From assembly GCA_937974245.1 (NCBI GenBank), contig CALJKV010000037.1, positions 146,381 to 210,380 on the forward strand: a stretch of DNA of 64,000 nt. The letters run 5' to 3'. The position numbers and the translations under genes are program-made. Of the stretch, positions 52,313-60,822 are shown in pieces (within the stretch, counting starts at the first letter, position 1; the number at the start of each line of letters is the position of its first letter). The notes below the pieces were generated by a model. It did not search any database. It was not told the DNA's origin and worked only from the letters and a program-made list of their open reading frames with translations. The stretch comes from an uncultured Chloroflexota bacterium. GTDB lineage: Bacteria > Chloroflexota > Anaerolineae > Aggregatilineales > Phototrophicaceae.

Positions 52313-53508
52313 ATGTGGATAGTGAAAATCTAATTGGGCAAAGGCTCGGTGAATACGAAATCCTCAGCCTGATCGCTGACGGCAGGCGCAACACGATCTA
52401 CGAGGCTTACCAGCCTTCGTTGAAACGCAGCGTTGCCCTGCGTGTACTCAACAAGGTATTACGGGAGAATCCCCAGAATGTTGAGGCTTTCGCGCAGGAA
52501 GTCGCGCTTTTCGCGGCGCTCGAACATCCTTATATCGTGCCGGTGCATGATTACGGCATCGAGCGCGAATACAATTATATGGTGTATCGGCTCTTGCGCG
52601 GGGGATCACTCAAGACTCGGACTGAAGTCACCGGCCTGCCACTACAAGAGGCAGCGACTATACTGAAACAGGTCGCCAGCGCCCTGGATTATGTGCATTC
52701 ACGGGGGATTGCTACCGGTGAGATCACGCGGGCAAACATCCTGTTTGATGCGTGGGGAACGCCCTACCTGGTGAACCTGTTTTATGCCAACATGCGCCGG
52801 ATAAACCAGGGTGAAAATCTGGCCGTTCGCTATATGGCTCCTGAACGCTGGCAAGGTGCGCCAGCGACCCCTGCCAGTGACCAGTACGCGCTGGGCGTTC
52901 TCGCCTATCTAATTCTAACCACACAGCGCCCCTTTATCGGCACGGATGAGGAACTGGAACAACAGCATACTTATGATACCCCGCCACCGTTGGAGCATTA
53001 CCGCCCGGAAATCCCGTCAGCCATCAATGAGGTTATCCTGCGTGCCATCGCTAAAAAGCCGGAAGACCGTTATCCAACGGTGATGGACTTCGCCCGCGCC
53101 TTTGAAAAAGCGGCTAACACCGCGCCGCAGCATCTGTTTATCTCCTACAGCCGCCGGGATACCGAGTATGCCAGAGCTTTGAAAGCGCATGTGCATAACA
53201 ATGGGTTTCAGGTCTGGTTGGATGATGAGATTGAACACGGCGACCAGTGGTTTAACACGATTCACGAGGCTATCCGAGATTGTGCCGCCTTCGTGGTGGT
53301 GATGTCACCGGATGCCGAGGAATCCGAATGGGTACAAAAGGAAATCCTGCTGGCGAAACGCTACCAGAAGCCGATCTTCCCACTGCTGTTCTCCGGCCTT
53401 GAGTTCGCCATCCTGATAGACATTCAGTATGCCGACGTGCGTTCCGGTGAAATGCCCGGTGTGGACTTTCACCGCCGCTTACGTCGCACGGTATTCGGGG
53501 ATGTATAA
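52309..53508 (+). CDS. Pseudokinase-TIR domain fusion protein
   Basis: A 399-residue protein with a PknB-like domain (residues 13-270) and a C-terminal TIR domain (residues 274-395). The kinase half is degenerate: VAIK is VALR with Arg45 for Lys, HRD is T136-G-E138, DFG is N156-L-F158, and the glycine loop is IADGRRNTIY; APE (177-179), Glu64 and Asn143 remain. The TIR half is well conserved: LFISYSRRDTEYARALKAHV, GFQVWLDDEIEHGDQW, VVVMSPDAEESEWVQKE with the NADase-type Glu345. TIR domains of this kind cleave NAD+ or bind signalling nucleotides in defence. No signal or membrane helix. It begins at GTG 52309, overlapping the translin-like stop. Confidence 0.88.
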   Translation: MNVDSENLIGQRLGEYEILSLIADGRRNTIYEAYQPSLKRSVALRVLNKVLRENPQNVEAFAQEVALFAALEHPYIVPVHDYGIEREYNYMVYRLLRGGSLKTRTEVTGLPLQEAATILKQVASALDYVHSRGIATGEITRANILFDAWGTPYLVNLFYANMRRINQGENLAVRYMAPERWQGAPATPASDQYALGVLAYLILTTQRPFIGTDEELEQQHTYDTPPPLEHYRPEIPSAINEVILRAIAKKPEDRYPTVMDFARAFEKAANTAPQHLFISYSRRDTEYARALKAHVHNNGFQVWLDDEIEHGDQWFNTIHEAIRDCAAFVVVMSPDAEESEWVQKEILLAKRYQKPIFPLLFSGLEFAILIDIQYADVRSGEMPGVDFHRRLRRTVFGDV

Positions 53509-53517
53509 GCGCGACAC

Positions 53518-53545
53518 CAGGGGAGCGTACCGTACCGCTCCCCTG
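53518..53545. terminator. Hairpin between convergent genes
   Basis: CAGGGGAGCG (53518-53527) and CGCTCCCCTG (53536-53545) form a perfect 10-bp stem with an 8-nt loop, just after the pseudokinase-TIR stop and before the stop of the convergent cytochrome gene. T-runs are absent. Confidence 0.55.
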
Positions 53546-53564
53546 CCCAAGTCAGACTATAACC

Positions 53565-55442
53565 TCAGTCCTTCAACACCTCGCCCAGACGCTCTTTCAA
53601 CTGGTCACGCATTTTCGTGTACGTTTTCTTGTTGATCTCGCCTGCGTCGTAGGCTCGATCAAGTTCGGCGATCTGCTCCAGCAGCGCCTCCTGAAGCTGT
53701 CGTGTGGCGGCTGCCCCCTGGTTGCGGGCGCTCTGCCGGTCACGCCAGTAGAAGAACACGCCCAACCCGATCACCGCGACACCAATCGCCGCCAGCGCCA
53801 CCGGCAGCCAATCCCTGGGGGCTGTTGTCGCAGCGGGGGTGGTGGTCGCCGTTGTGGTGGTCGCCGCCGTGTCACTCGCCAGGCCATCGAGGGTGAAGCG
53901 CAGCGAATCCCCGGCGTCGGCGGTCAGTTCTACGCCGTAGCGGTCATACATCACGCCGCTGACTTCCTGCGCGTCGAGCGGGAGGAGCTGGTCGCTGGTA
54001 GCCTTCACGCTGCTGGGTGAAATCAGCAGTTGGATCGGGCCATCTATGCGGTATGGCAGCGGCAGATCAAACGTCAGATGACCATCATAGGGCATGGCGA
54101 AGATAGCGTGGAAGATGTGCTGGCTGCCCGGTATCACCGGCGCGGTATCGGTCACCGTAGGAGGATTGCCGGAGACAATGTAGCGTTCCGGTTGCCCGGT
54201 ATCCACCGCCTCCGCCCCTGCGGGGAGCGTCAGTTTCACCGAGGCGAACAGGTTGTCGCCCACCGCCTCGTCGGTGATATACACCCGGTCAGATAGATTC
54301 TCAAAGCGGATAATCAGGGCAACTTGCAGTCCATCCACTTTGGCGGAAACCTGGCTCACCATGCCGGTGATAACCACGCCGGATGGGTCGCTGGTCGCCT
54401 CGTAAATCACCAGCGGCAGTTCGAGCGTGCCGAGTGTCGGGTCGCCAAAGTTCAGGTCGCTGCCGAACTCGTAGCCCTGGTAGATAGTCGTGACATAATA
54501 ACCCCGATCATCCTGGATGGGGACATCGCCAAACACGTAGCCGCCATCATCGCTCACAGAGGCTTCGCGCACGTCTTCCGTCCCGCTCATATCCAGAATA
54601 TGCAGGTTGACGACCAGCCCTGCCGGGATGTCGCCGCCCGCCGTGCCGTTGCTGATGAAGCCGGTGACTGTGCCGGTCACCGGGCCAGTAACAACTTCCG
54701 CCGTCACCGCCGGTTCGAGCGAGACTGCCGGTTCGCCCCCGACTTCGGGCGTAGCTGCCGGTTGGCTGACGATCTCAGCGCCGATCACATCAGCATTCAC
54801 GAGTGACGAGACGCGCATGAAACGGACGACAGCCTGCTGATCTTCGCTCGACAGGTCACTTGCGCCCACTTCAGCGGCAATCTGGGCGTCGGTGAGTTGG
54901 GCCATCTGTTCCAGGCTGTGGAGCAGCGTGCTGGCCTGGTCACGGTACTGGTCAAACAGGATCGCGCCGGATGCCAGTTGGTCGGCGGTGTAGCTCATGG
55001 TGAAGGTGTACATCGCCACCGCCCAACGCTGGTCAGCGGTCAGTTCGTCACGCCAGGGGGGCATAAAACGATCCATGCGGCCATTGGTGATCGTGCCGAA
55101 CCACTGCGCCGGGGTGAGCCCCTGGGCTGTGGCCGGGTCGGTGAAGTCACGCGGCGCATTGGCGATCTGCTGCTCGCCAGGGCCGATCAACTCGCCGTCG
55201 CCCTGCCCGGTAAGGCCGTGACAGCGCGAGCAGCGTGCCGAGAAAATCTCCGCGCCCAGCGCCACATCGGGCGGGGTGACAGGGAAGTTTGGCTCGGGGA
55301 TGGGAGTGGGCTGGGGTGGGAGCGTGGCGATGATGGCTGGTTCTCCGCCCAGGCCGCCGCAGGAAGCTAACAATAAAACCAGTATCAGGGCAGCCCAGAG
55401 GGGCAGGCTGCGTACCGTCTTGGAACGTTTGTACAATGACAT
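53565..55442 (-). CDS. Cytochrome c-like lipoprotein with C-terminal membrane helix
   Basis: A 625-residue exported protein. Lipobox LLLASC (Cys near 28) suggests lipid anchoring. Residues 60-150 are a class I cytochrome c domain with haem motif CSRCH and a Met in DRFMPPW as likely sixth ligand. Residues about 255-350 are a carboxypeptidase-regulatory-like beta-domain (GTVTGFISNGTAGGDIPAGL), followed by a larger beta-rich region. A transmembrane helix (LPVALAAIGVAVIGLGVFFYW, near 555) and a cytoplasmic SHOCT-like coil (EQIAELDRAYDAGEINKKTY) close the protein. It would be an electron carrier tethered at both ends to the membrane. AGGATG lies before the ATG. Confidence 0.8.
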   Translation of the reverse strand: MSLYKRSKTVRSLPLWAALILVLLLASCGGLGGEPAIIATLPPQPTPIPEPNFPVTPPDVALGAEIFSARCSRCHGLTGQGDGELIGPGEQQIANAPRDFTDPATAQGLTPAQWFGTITNGRMDRFMPPWRDELTADQRWAVAMYTFTMSYTADQLASGAILFDQYRDQASTLLHSLEQMAQLTDAQIAAEVGASDLSSEDQQAVVRFMRVSSLVNADVIGAEIVSQPAATPEVGGEPAVSLEPAVTAEVVTGPVTGTVTGFISNGTAGGDIPAGLVVNLHILDMSGTEDVREASVSDDGGYVFGDVPIQDDRGYYVTTIYQGYEFGSDLNFGDPTLGTLELPLVIYEATSDPSGVVITGMVSQVSAKVDGLQVALIIRFENLSDRVYITDEAVGDNLFASVKLTLPAGAEAVDTGQPERYIVSGNPPTVTDTAPVIPGSQHIFHAIFAMPYDGHLTFDLPLPYRIDGPIQLLISPSSVKATSDQLLPLDAQEVSGVMYDRYGVELTADAGDSLRFTLDGLASDTAATTTTATTTPAATTAPRDWLPVALAAIGVAVIGLGVFFYWRDRQSARNQGAAATRQLQEALLEQIAELDRAYDAGEINKKTYTKMRDQLKERLGEVLKD

Positions 55443-55653
55443 CAGTAATCATCCTAATAGAATGGCAAACGAGGATGATTGTATAGCAAAACGGGGGAAA
55501 AAATAAAGTCACCGGCGGACTATTCGGATGAGAGATGCTTTTTGGCGGGGCTGAGGGGTGGCAATCGGCAACCTGGCGGTGGGGTGCAGGGTGAACTCGA
55601 ACGCGCTATAATCGTATGTAAAAATAAATAATCAGTTCACGCCGGAAAATGCC

Positions 55654-58600
55654 ATGAAACGCTTTGTCGCTTTTTTCCTCATGATCTCATTTCTCATACT
55701 CACGCTCGTCCTGGGCGGCGCTGCGCTCGGCCAGGATGCTGGCGACAGCGTCACACTGCACCTCATCCGTGATAACGAGCGCTCTCTGACGCTGTACAAT
55801 CCTTTCGGCGGATCGCTTTCGCTGGTTGGTCTTGAGCTGCGGGTGCTGGATCAGAATGGCGCTATCCGGGTGATCGTCCCGGCTTCTGACTTTGACGCCC
55901 TGATATTGACCGGCGGCGCGGCCTCCGCGAATACCTGCTATATCTATGAACTGAACGGCACCGCACCGCCCACCTCGTCACTGTGTTCGCAGGCCGCCCC
56001 TGTCAAAAAGCGGCTGCCGCAGGCGGATGTGTTCTGGTACGATTTCAATGGCAGCCTGCCGCGTGATATTGCTCTCTGGCGCGACGGACAGTTCACCGGC
56101 ACAACCTGTCCCGGCAATGTCGCGGACTGTTTGTTTAGCTGGTCGCCAATTCCACCTACATTTACCCCATCGCCGATGCCAACGCCCGCCGAACCAATCA
56201 TCCCGAACGGTTTCAGCAACCTGGGCGAGATTCAGCCGCAGTCACTCGAGAACATCCTGAACCAGACGAGCATCCAGACGTGGACTGCTGCCGGGTGGAC
56301 AGGCGCGGGACAGCGAGTCGGCGTGATTGACCACCACTTCGGGGATATTGCCAGTCTGCCGTTTCCAGTGATGACCAAGGATGCCCTGGAAGACTACGAC
56401 ACCGATAACCTGACCAGTGGCCGCGATGTCCTGGAAGTCATTCACGGGGTTGCGCAGGGGGCTGAGTTATTTGCCTGCCGGTATGCCACTTTTGACGAAT
56501 TCCAGGGATGCGTCGCCTGGATGATTGAACAGCATGTCACCGTTATCAACCACGCTGCGGGTGCGCCTGTGTTGCGCCTGGATGAAAACAGCGGGTGGTC
56601 GCAGGCGGTCAACGCCGCCACCGGGCAGAATATTGTCTGGGTCGAGGCGGCAGGCAACTTCGCTGCGGGGCATCGTATCCGCGAATTTCGGGATAATGAT
56701 GGCGATGGTCTGCACGAATTCCGGGGTATCACAGGTTATAACGAGGTGCTGGCCTTTGCGCCGATCCAGCACCAGTCCGGCACTGTCATGCTGGCCTGGG
56801 AAAGCAGCACGGAGAATCCGGTTGACCTTGACTTGATTATCACGGACCCGGCAACCGGCCAGAAGATCACGGACACGGTGCAGTCCGGCGCGGCGGATCC
56901 TGATGGTGTCACCCTTGAATACGCCACCTTCAATATGGATGAAGGCTTTGGCGTGCAAATCCGTAACGCGAGTGGGCGGGTACTGGATGAGAATGACTTC
57001 TCCTTATATGTTGAATTCGCCGGCATTCCCGATGCGGATACCCGCGAGACGATCACCGCGCCGGGCGACAGTGCTCAGGCGCTGACCATTGCGGTGCTGC
57101 AAGGCGCACGCATCGCCCCCTACAGTTCCCAGGGGCCGGCGGGTTCGGAGAACAAGCCTGACCTGGCCGCGCCAGGAGAAATCCAACTGGCAAACGGACG
57201 CCTTTTTATCGGCAGCAGTGCTTCGGCGGCGCTGGTTTCCGGATTTGCGGCCCTGATCCGGGAGGCCAACCCCAACGACGGGCAAGAGGAAATCCAGGGT
57301 TTTGTTCTCGATTTCGCGACCTATGAGGAGGGTGAATTCCAGGGTGCTGATCCGGTCTACGGCAGAGGCATCCTGATCGCGCCTGCGCCGTTACCCCGTA
57401 CACCCGAAGCTGAAATCGTCATCATTCCGACAATTGAACCTGCCCCGCTAAGTCCCGGAGAGCCGGTGGCAAGAGTGCGTGAATTGTCTGTCAATCTGAG
57501 AGGCGGGCCGGGGACAGCCTATCAGGTCGAGGGTTACGCCTACCTGGACGATGCGTTTACCATTATCGGCCAGGCCTTTCGAAACAGTTGGTATGTGGTA
57601 GAAGCGGAGAACGGCCAGCGGTTCTGGCTGGCAGCCAGTGTGGTGGATGTGGTAAATGTGCCGGAAGACCTGCCCGTAGCGACCTTCCCGCCCGCCCCGA
57701 CCCAGCCACCGCCGCCCAATACGCCCACGTTTGAGCCGCCGCCACCCCGCCCACTGGATGCGCCCGCCGCACCCGGCAGTGTACGCCTGACACCCACGCC
57801 ACGTCCGCGTCCCGTTGGGATAGTGACACCACTGGTGATGGCAACGCCAAACGCGAGGGCAACGCAGGCCATTATCGCTACCGCTACTCAGTATGCTGGT
57901 AATCTCACTGCTACTGCAACTCTGTGGACAGCGACCTACACACCTTCGCCAACGGTGAATCTGACCCTCGTGAGTGCCACGCCGACAAGCGTCACTGGTG
58001 CGAGGATTCAGGGGCAAGGGATTACACCATCCCTGACATTAACATCTATAAATACACCATCACCGTGCGTGCCAACCAAACCGGCTTCGTGGTCTGGTTG
58101 GGTCGCTTATACAATCCGGGGTGGGGACAACCTCAGTGGGCTGGCGGCAGCTACCGGAACCGATACCGGTACAATTATGTCGGCCAACTGCCTGACATCC
58201 ACGACGATCATTTCCGGGAACACACTGTACTTGCCCAAGCAGCCACCACCGCCTCCAGACAGCGATGGTGACGGTTCACCGGATAGCCAGGACCCGTGTC
58301 CTAATCAGGCGGGGCCAGCGTCCAATAACTATTGTCCTTCCGGGCCAGATCGTGATGGTGATGGTTCACCGGATGACCGGGATCGGTGTCCCGATCAGGC
58401 GGGGCCAGCTTCTAACGATTACTGTCCGATTATTACCGGGACAGACAGCGACGGTGATGGCGCACCCAATACTCAGGACCCGTGCCCCAATGAAGCCGGG
58501 CCAGCCTCTAATAACTACTGTCCTCTGCCAATATCACCCAGCATCTCGATTCCTAATGTGGGCGGTGTTGGTTCGGGATCAGGCGGCGGATGCCTGGCTA

Positions 58601-58806
58601 CAATCAGTGTCAGTGGGCCGAGTGATATCTCGGGGCACATCTGTATCCGGGTAGATGATGGATATACGGACTGCCAGCCGGGCCACTATGATTTCAGCGG
58701 GCCGGGTACATATTTCGTGGAATTCGGAGGCGTAGGGCAGGGGCATACTGTCTGGATGGAGACAAACAAAGGCACTTTTGGCGCCGGATCAAGGACTTGC
58801 TCTTAA
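55654..58806 (+). CDS. Large exported subtilase-like protein with SH3, LysM and Ca-binding repeats
   Basis: A 1050-residue protein: signal peptide (1-26); a lamin-tail-like beta-domain (28-170); an S8-like domain (about 190-575); an SH3 domain (VNLRGGPGTAYQVEGYAYL, near 610); a Pro/Thr-rich stalk; a LysM domain (YTIRGGDNLSGLAAATGTDT, near 820); three thrombospondin type 3-like repeats (DSDGDGSPDSQDPCPNQAGP and similar, 865-955); and a short Cys-containing tail. In the S8-like part the Asp (VGVIDHHFGD) and Ser (GSSASAALVSGFAAL) are visible, but where HGT is expected the text reads SGRDVLEVIHGVAQGAEL, so the catalytic His seems lost. It is probably cell-wall bound and perhaps non-proteolytic. 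Confidence 0.8.
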   Translation: MKRFVAFFLMISFLILTLVLGGAALGQDAGDSVTLHLIRDNERSLTLYNPFGGSLSLVGLELRVLDQNGAIRVIVPASDFDALILTGGAASANTCYIYELNGTAPPTSSLCSQAAPVKKRLPQADVFWYDFNGSLPRDIALWRDGQFTGTTCPGNVADCLFSWSPIPPTFTPSPMPTPAEPIIPNGFSNLGEIQPQSLENILNQTSIQTWTAAGWTGAGQRVGVIDHHFGDIASLPFPVMTKDALEDYDTDNLTSGRDVLEVIHGVAQGAELFACRYATFDEFQGCVAWMIEQHVTVINHAAGAPVLRLDENSGWSQAVNAATGQNIVWVEAAGNFAAGHRIREFRDNDGDGLHEFRGITGYNEVLAFAPIQHQSGTVMLAWESSTENPVDLDLIITDPATGQKITDTVQSGAADPDGVTLEYATFNMDEGFGVQIRNASGRVLDENDFSLYVEFAGIPDADTRETITAPGDSAQALTIAVLQGARIAPYSSQGPAGSENKPDLAAPGEIQLANGRLFIGSSASAALVSGFAALIREANPNDGQEEIQGFVLDFATYEEGEFQGADPVYGRGILIAPAPLPRTPEAEIVIIPTIEPAPLSPGEPVARVRELSVNLRGGPGTAYQVEGYAYLDDAFTIIGQAFRNSWYVVEAENGQRFWLAASVVDVVNVPEDLPVATFPPAPTQPPPPNTPTFEPPPPRPLDAPAAPGSVRLTPTPRPRPVGIVTPLVMATPNARATQAIIATATQYAGNLTATATLWTATYTPSPTVNLTLVSATPTSVTGARIQGQGITPSLTLTSINTPSPCVPTKPASWSGWVAYTIRGGDNLSGLAAATGTDTGTIMSANCLTSTTIISGNTLYLPKQPPPPPDSDGDGSPDSQDPCPNQAGPASNNYCPSGPDRDGDGSPDDRDRCPDQAGPASNDYCPIITGTDSDGDGAPNTQDPCPNEAGPASNNYCPLPISPSISIPNVGGVGSGSGGGCLATISVSGPSDISGHICIRVDDGYTDCQPGHYDFSGPGTYFVEFGGVGQGHTVWMETNKGTFGAGSRTCS

Positions 58807-58860
58807 CGAGATAACGAGGAACAGTACCCTCCATTTTGTGAAATGGCGAGAGAAATTATT

Positions 58861-58891
58861 AGGCGGCAGGGCGCGAAACCTGCCGCCTTTT
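58861..58891 (+). terminator. Terminator after the large subtilase-like gene
   Basis: AGGCGGCAGG (58861-58870) and CCTGCCGCCT (58879-58888) form a perfect 10-bp stem with an 8-nt loop, followed by TTTTGG. It lies 55 nt after the stop. Confidence 0.8.
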
Positions 58892-59005
58892 GGTTACTTT
58901 AAACAATAACTTGGCACGATTTTTGGCAGGAATGAGGAACGACTCCCCATATTCCCCGTGCTACACTTGCCCCACTTGCCTGATAAACTCAAGATGAGGA
59001 TGCTT

Positions 59006-60346
59006 ATGTTCACCAAAGAATCAGTTCTCAAGGATATTCAAGAGAAAAATATCGAACTGATTGACCTGCAATTCACCGATATTCTGGGTGTGACCAAGAG
59101 CGTCACCATTCCGAGCGAACACCTGGATGATATTTTCGAGCGCGGCTCATGGTTCGACGGGTCGTCCATTTATGGGTTCGCCCGCATCCAGGAAAGCGAC
59201 ATGCTCCTGATGCCCGACCCGATGACCTATCGCGTTCTGCCCTGGGTTACAGCGCCGCCGCTCCGCGCCCGGATCATCTGCGACATTATGACGGCGGAAG
59301 GCGAGCCGTTCCTGGGCGACCCGCGCTATGCCCTCAAGCGGGCGGTTGCCAAAGCGGAGAATATGGGTTTCTCGGCCTATAACATCGGCCCGGAACTTGA
59401 ATTCTTCCTGTTCCGCAAGAATGGCAGCAGTTCGGTGCTGGATGCCGTACCGCACGATGTAGGCGGATACTTTGACTTCAGCCCAGGGGATGAGGCCGAG
59501 CGCGTGCGCAGCGCCATCATCACCATGCTCCAGCAGTTGAAGATCAACGTCGAAATGAGCCACCACGAGGTCGCCATCGGCCAGCACGAAATTGACTTCC
59601 GCTACAGTGACGCACTGCACAGTGCCGACAACTCGATTACCTTCAAGTATGCGGTCAAGGGCGTCGCCGCGCAGAATAACCTGCTGGCTACGTTTATGCC
59701 CAAGCCGATTTTTGGCGAAAACGGCAGCGGGATGCACTGTCACCAGAGCCTGTTCACCAGCAAAGGCAATGCGTTTTACGACCCGAAGGATGATTACAAG
59801 CTCACTCAGACGGCCTATCACTTCATGGCCGGGTTGCTCACCCATGCACGCGGCCTGAGCGCGGTGGTCGCCCCGACGGTCAACAGTTACAAGCGTCTGA
59901 CACCCGGCTACGAAGCGCCGGTCTATATCTGCTGGGCGCAGCGTAACCGCAGTGCGCTCATCCGTGTGCCGCGCTATTCACCGGGGCGTGAATCCAGCAC
60001 CCGTGTCGAACTGCGCTTCCCCGACCCCAGCGCCAACCCGTACCTGGCTTTCGCCGCGATGCTGGAAGCCGGCCTGGATGGTATCGCCAACAAGCTGTCT
60101 GTTCCCGACCCGGTCAACGAAGATGTGTTTGCCTGGACAAAGGAAGAGCGCGAAGCGAGGGGCGTCGGCGTACTGCCCTCAACGCTGGATGAGGCGCTGG
60201 ACGCACTCGCCGAGGATTCCGTCGTTCAGGAGGCGTTGGGCGGCCACATCTACCCGGTATATAACCGCGCCAAACGTGCTGAGTGGGAAGAATACCGCCT
60301 GCGCGTGACCAACTGGGAATTGGAACGTTACCTGGAAACCTGCTAA
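59006..60346 (+). CDS. glnA: Glutamine synthetase type I
   Basis: A 446-residue enzyme that forms glutamine from glutamate and ammonia with ATP. The beta-grasp N-domain has FTDILGVTKSVTIP and the latch DGSSIYGF near 50. The catalytic domain shows GPELEFFLF near 128 (metal Glu), HHEVAIGQHEIDF near 190, NGSGMHCHQSLF near 240, NSYKRLTPGYEAP near 290 and RSALIRVPRY with SSTRVELRFPDPSANPYLAF near 320-345. The C-terminal adenylylation tyrosine loop of proteobacterial enzymes is absent, as in GSI-alpha types. The ATG at 59006 with GAGG upstream is preferred to upstream ATGs. The last 16 codons and the terminator are duplicated at 61724-61849. Confidence 0.93.
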   Translation: MFTKESVLKDIQEKNIELIDLQFTDILGVTKSVTIPSEHLDDIFERGSWFDGSSIYGFARIQESDMLLMPDPMTYRVLPWVTAPPLRARIICDIMTAEGEPFLGDPRYALKRAVAKAENMGFSAYNIGPELEFFLFRKNGSSSVLDAVPHDVGGYFDFSPGDEAERVRSAIITMLQQLKINVEMSHHEVAIGQHEIDFRYSDALHSADNSITFKYAVKGVAAQNNLLATFMPKPIFGENGSGMHCHQSLFTSKGNAFYDPKDDYKLTQTAYHFMAGLLTHARGLSAVVAPTVNSYKRLTPGYEAPVYICWAQRNRSALIRVPRYSPGRESSTRVELRFPDPSANPYLAFAAMLEAGLDGIANKLSVPDPVNEDVFAWTKEEREARGVGVLPSTLDEALDALAEDSVVQEALGGHIYPVYNRAKRAEWEEYRLRVTNWELERYLETC

Positions 60347-60426
60347 CGGCAGGACACAAAATCGGATAAGATGACGGACAAGGGGCATAACGCAGCCCCT
60401 TGTTTTTTTGACTCATGCTATTTTGT
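60299..60426. repeat. Direct repeat, left copy: glnA 3' end and terminator
   Basis: 128 bp covering the last 16 codons of glnA, its stop, terminator and about 17 further bases. It matches 61724-61849 almost base for base at both ends (CTGCGCGTGACCAACTGGGA...; ...CAAGGGGCATAACGCAGCCC), with a short diverged stretch around 60356-60375. Confidence 0.92.
60378..60409 (+). terminator. glnA terminator
   Basis: ACAAGGGGC (60378-60386) and GCCCCTTGT (60395-60403) form a 9-bp stem followed by a run of seven T. A second copy is at 61802-61832 in the right repeat, where it would face the 3' end of the dppC-like gene. Confidence 0.85.
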
Positions 60427-60603
60427 AGATAGGGTTGATATGCCAGATGCAGAAGTATCTCGATGGGCAACCCACGAGGAGACGCCAATATTCCCAATTA
60501 ATGGAAGCTTCGCTAACTTCACCTCGTATACAATCGTGTAGTTTCAACATATAATTAAGGGTAAACTATGTTTCACTCGCACTAGATATTCAGAGGTGAG
60601 GAT

Positions 60604-60822
60604 ATGAATTCAAGGTTTTGGTATCTTCAAATCCTCTTTTCCTCCCCAGGGGATATTGTCACTCAATGCGCCGTTGCATTGAGCATAATTGAGAAGCTCA
60701 ATAGTGATCTGGAACAATCTGAACAGATGCGAATCGATCCCATCGCTGGTCAATCTGTGTATCCTTTTTTAACATCACACAACCTTCTCGCAATTACGCA
60801 ACTCCCAGGTAATCTGGCATGA
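60604..60822 (+). pseudogene. Truncated N-terminal fragment of an SSPGD-type conflict protein
   Basis: A 72-codon frame that begins MNSRFWYLQILFSSPGDIVTQCA and continues VALSIIEKLNSDLEQSEQ. The phrase 'SSPGD(V/I)...' followed by an amphipathic helix and 'LN' is the start of a domain found at the N-terminus of larger STAND-NTPase/DUF4062-like conflict proteins, normally 130 residues or more before the next domain. Here the similarity stops near residue 55, at TSHNLLAITQLPG, where ACGCAACTCCCAGG (part of the palindromic repeat family) interrupts. It lies inside the cassette between the two glnA repeats. AGGTGAGG precedes the ATG. Confidence 0.5.
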
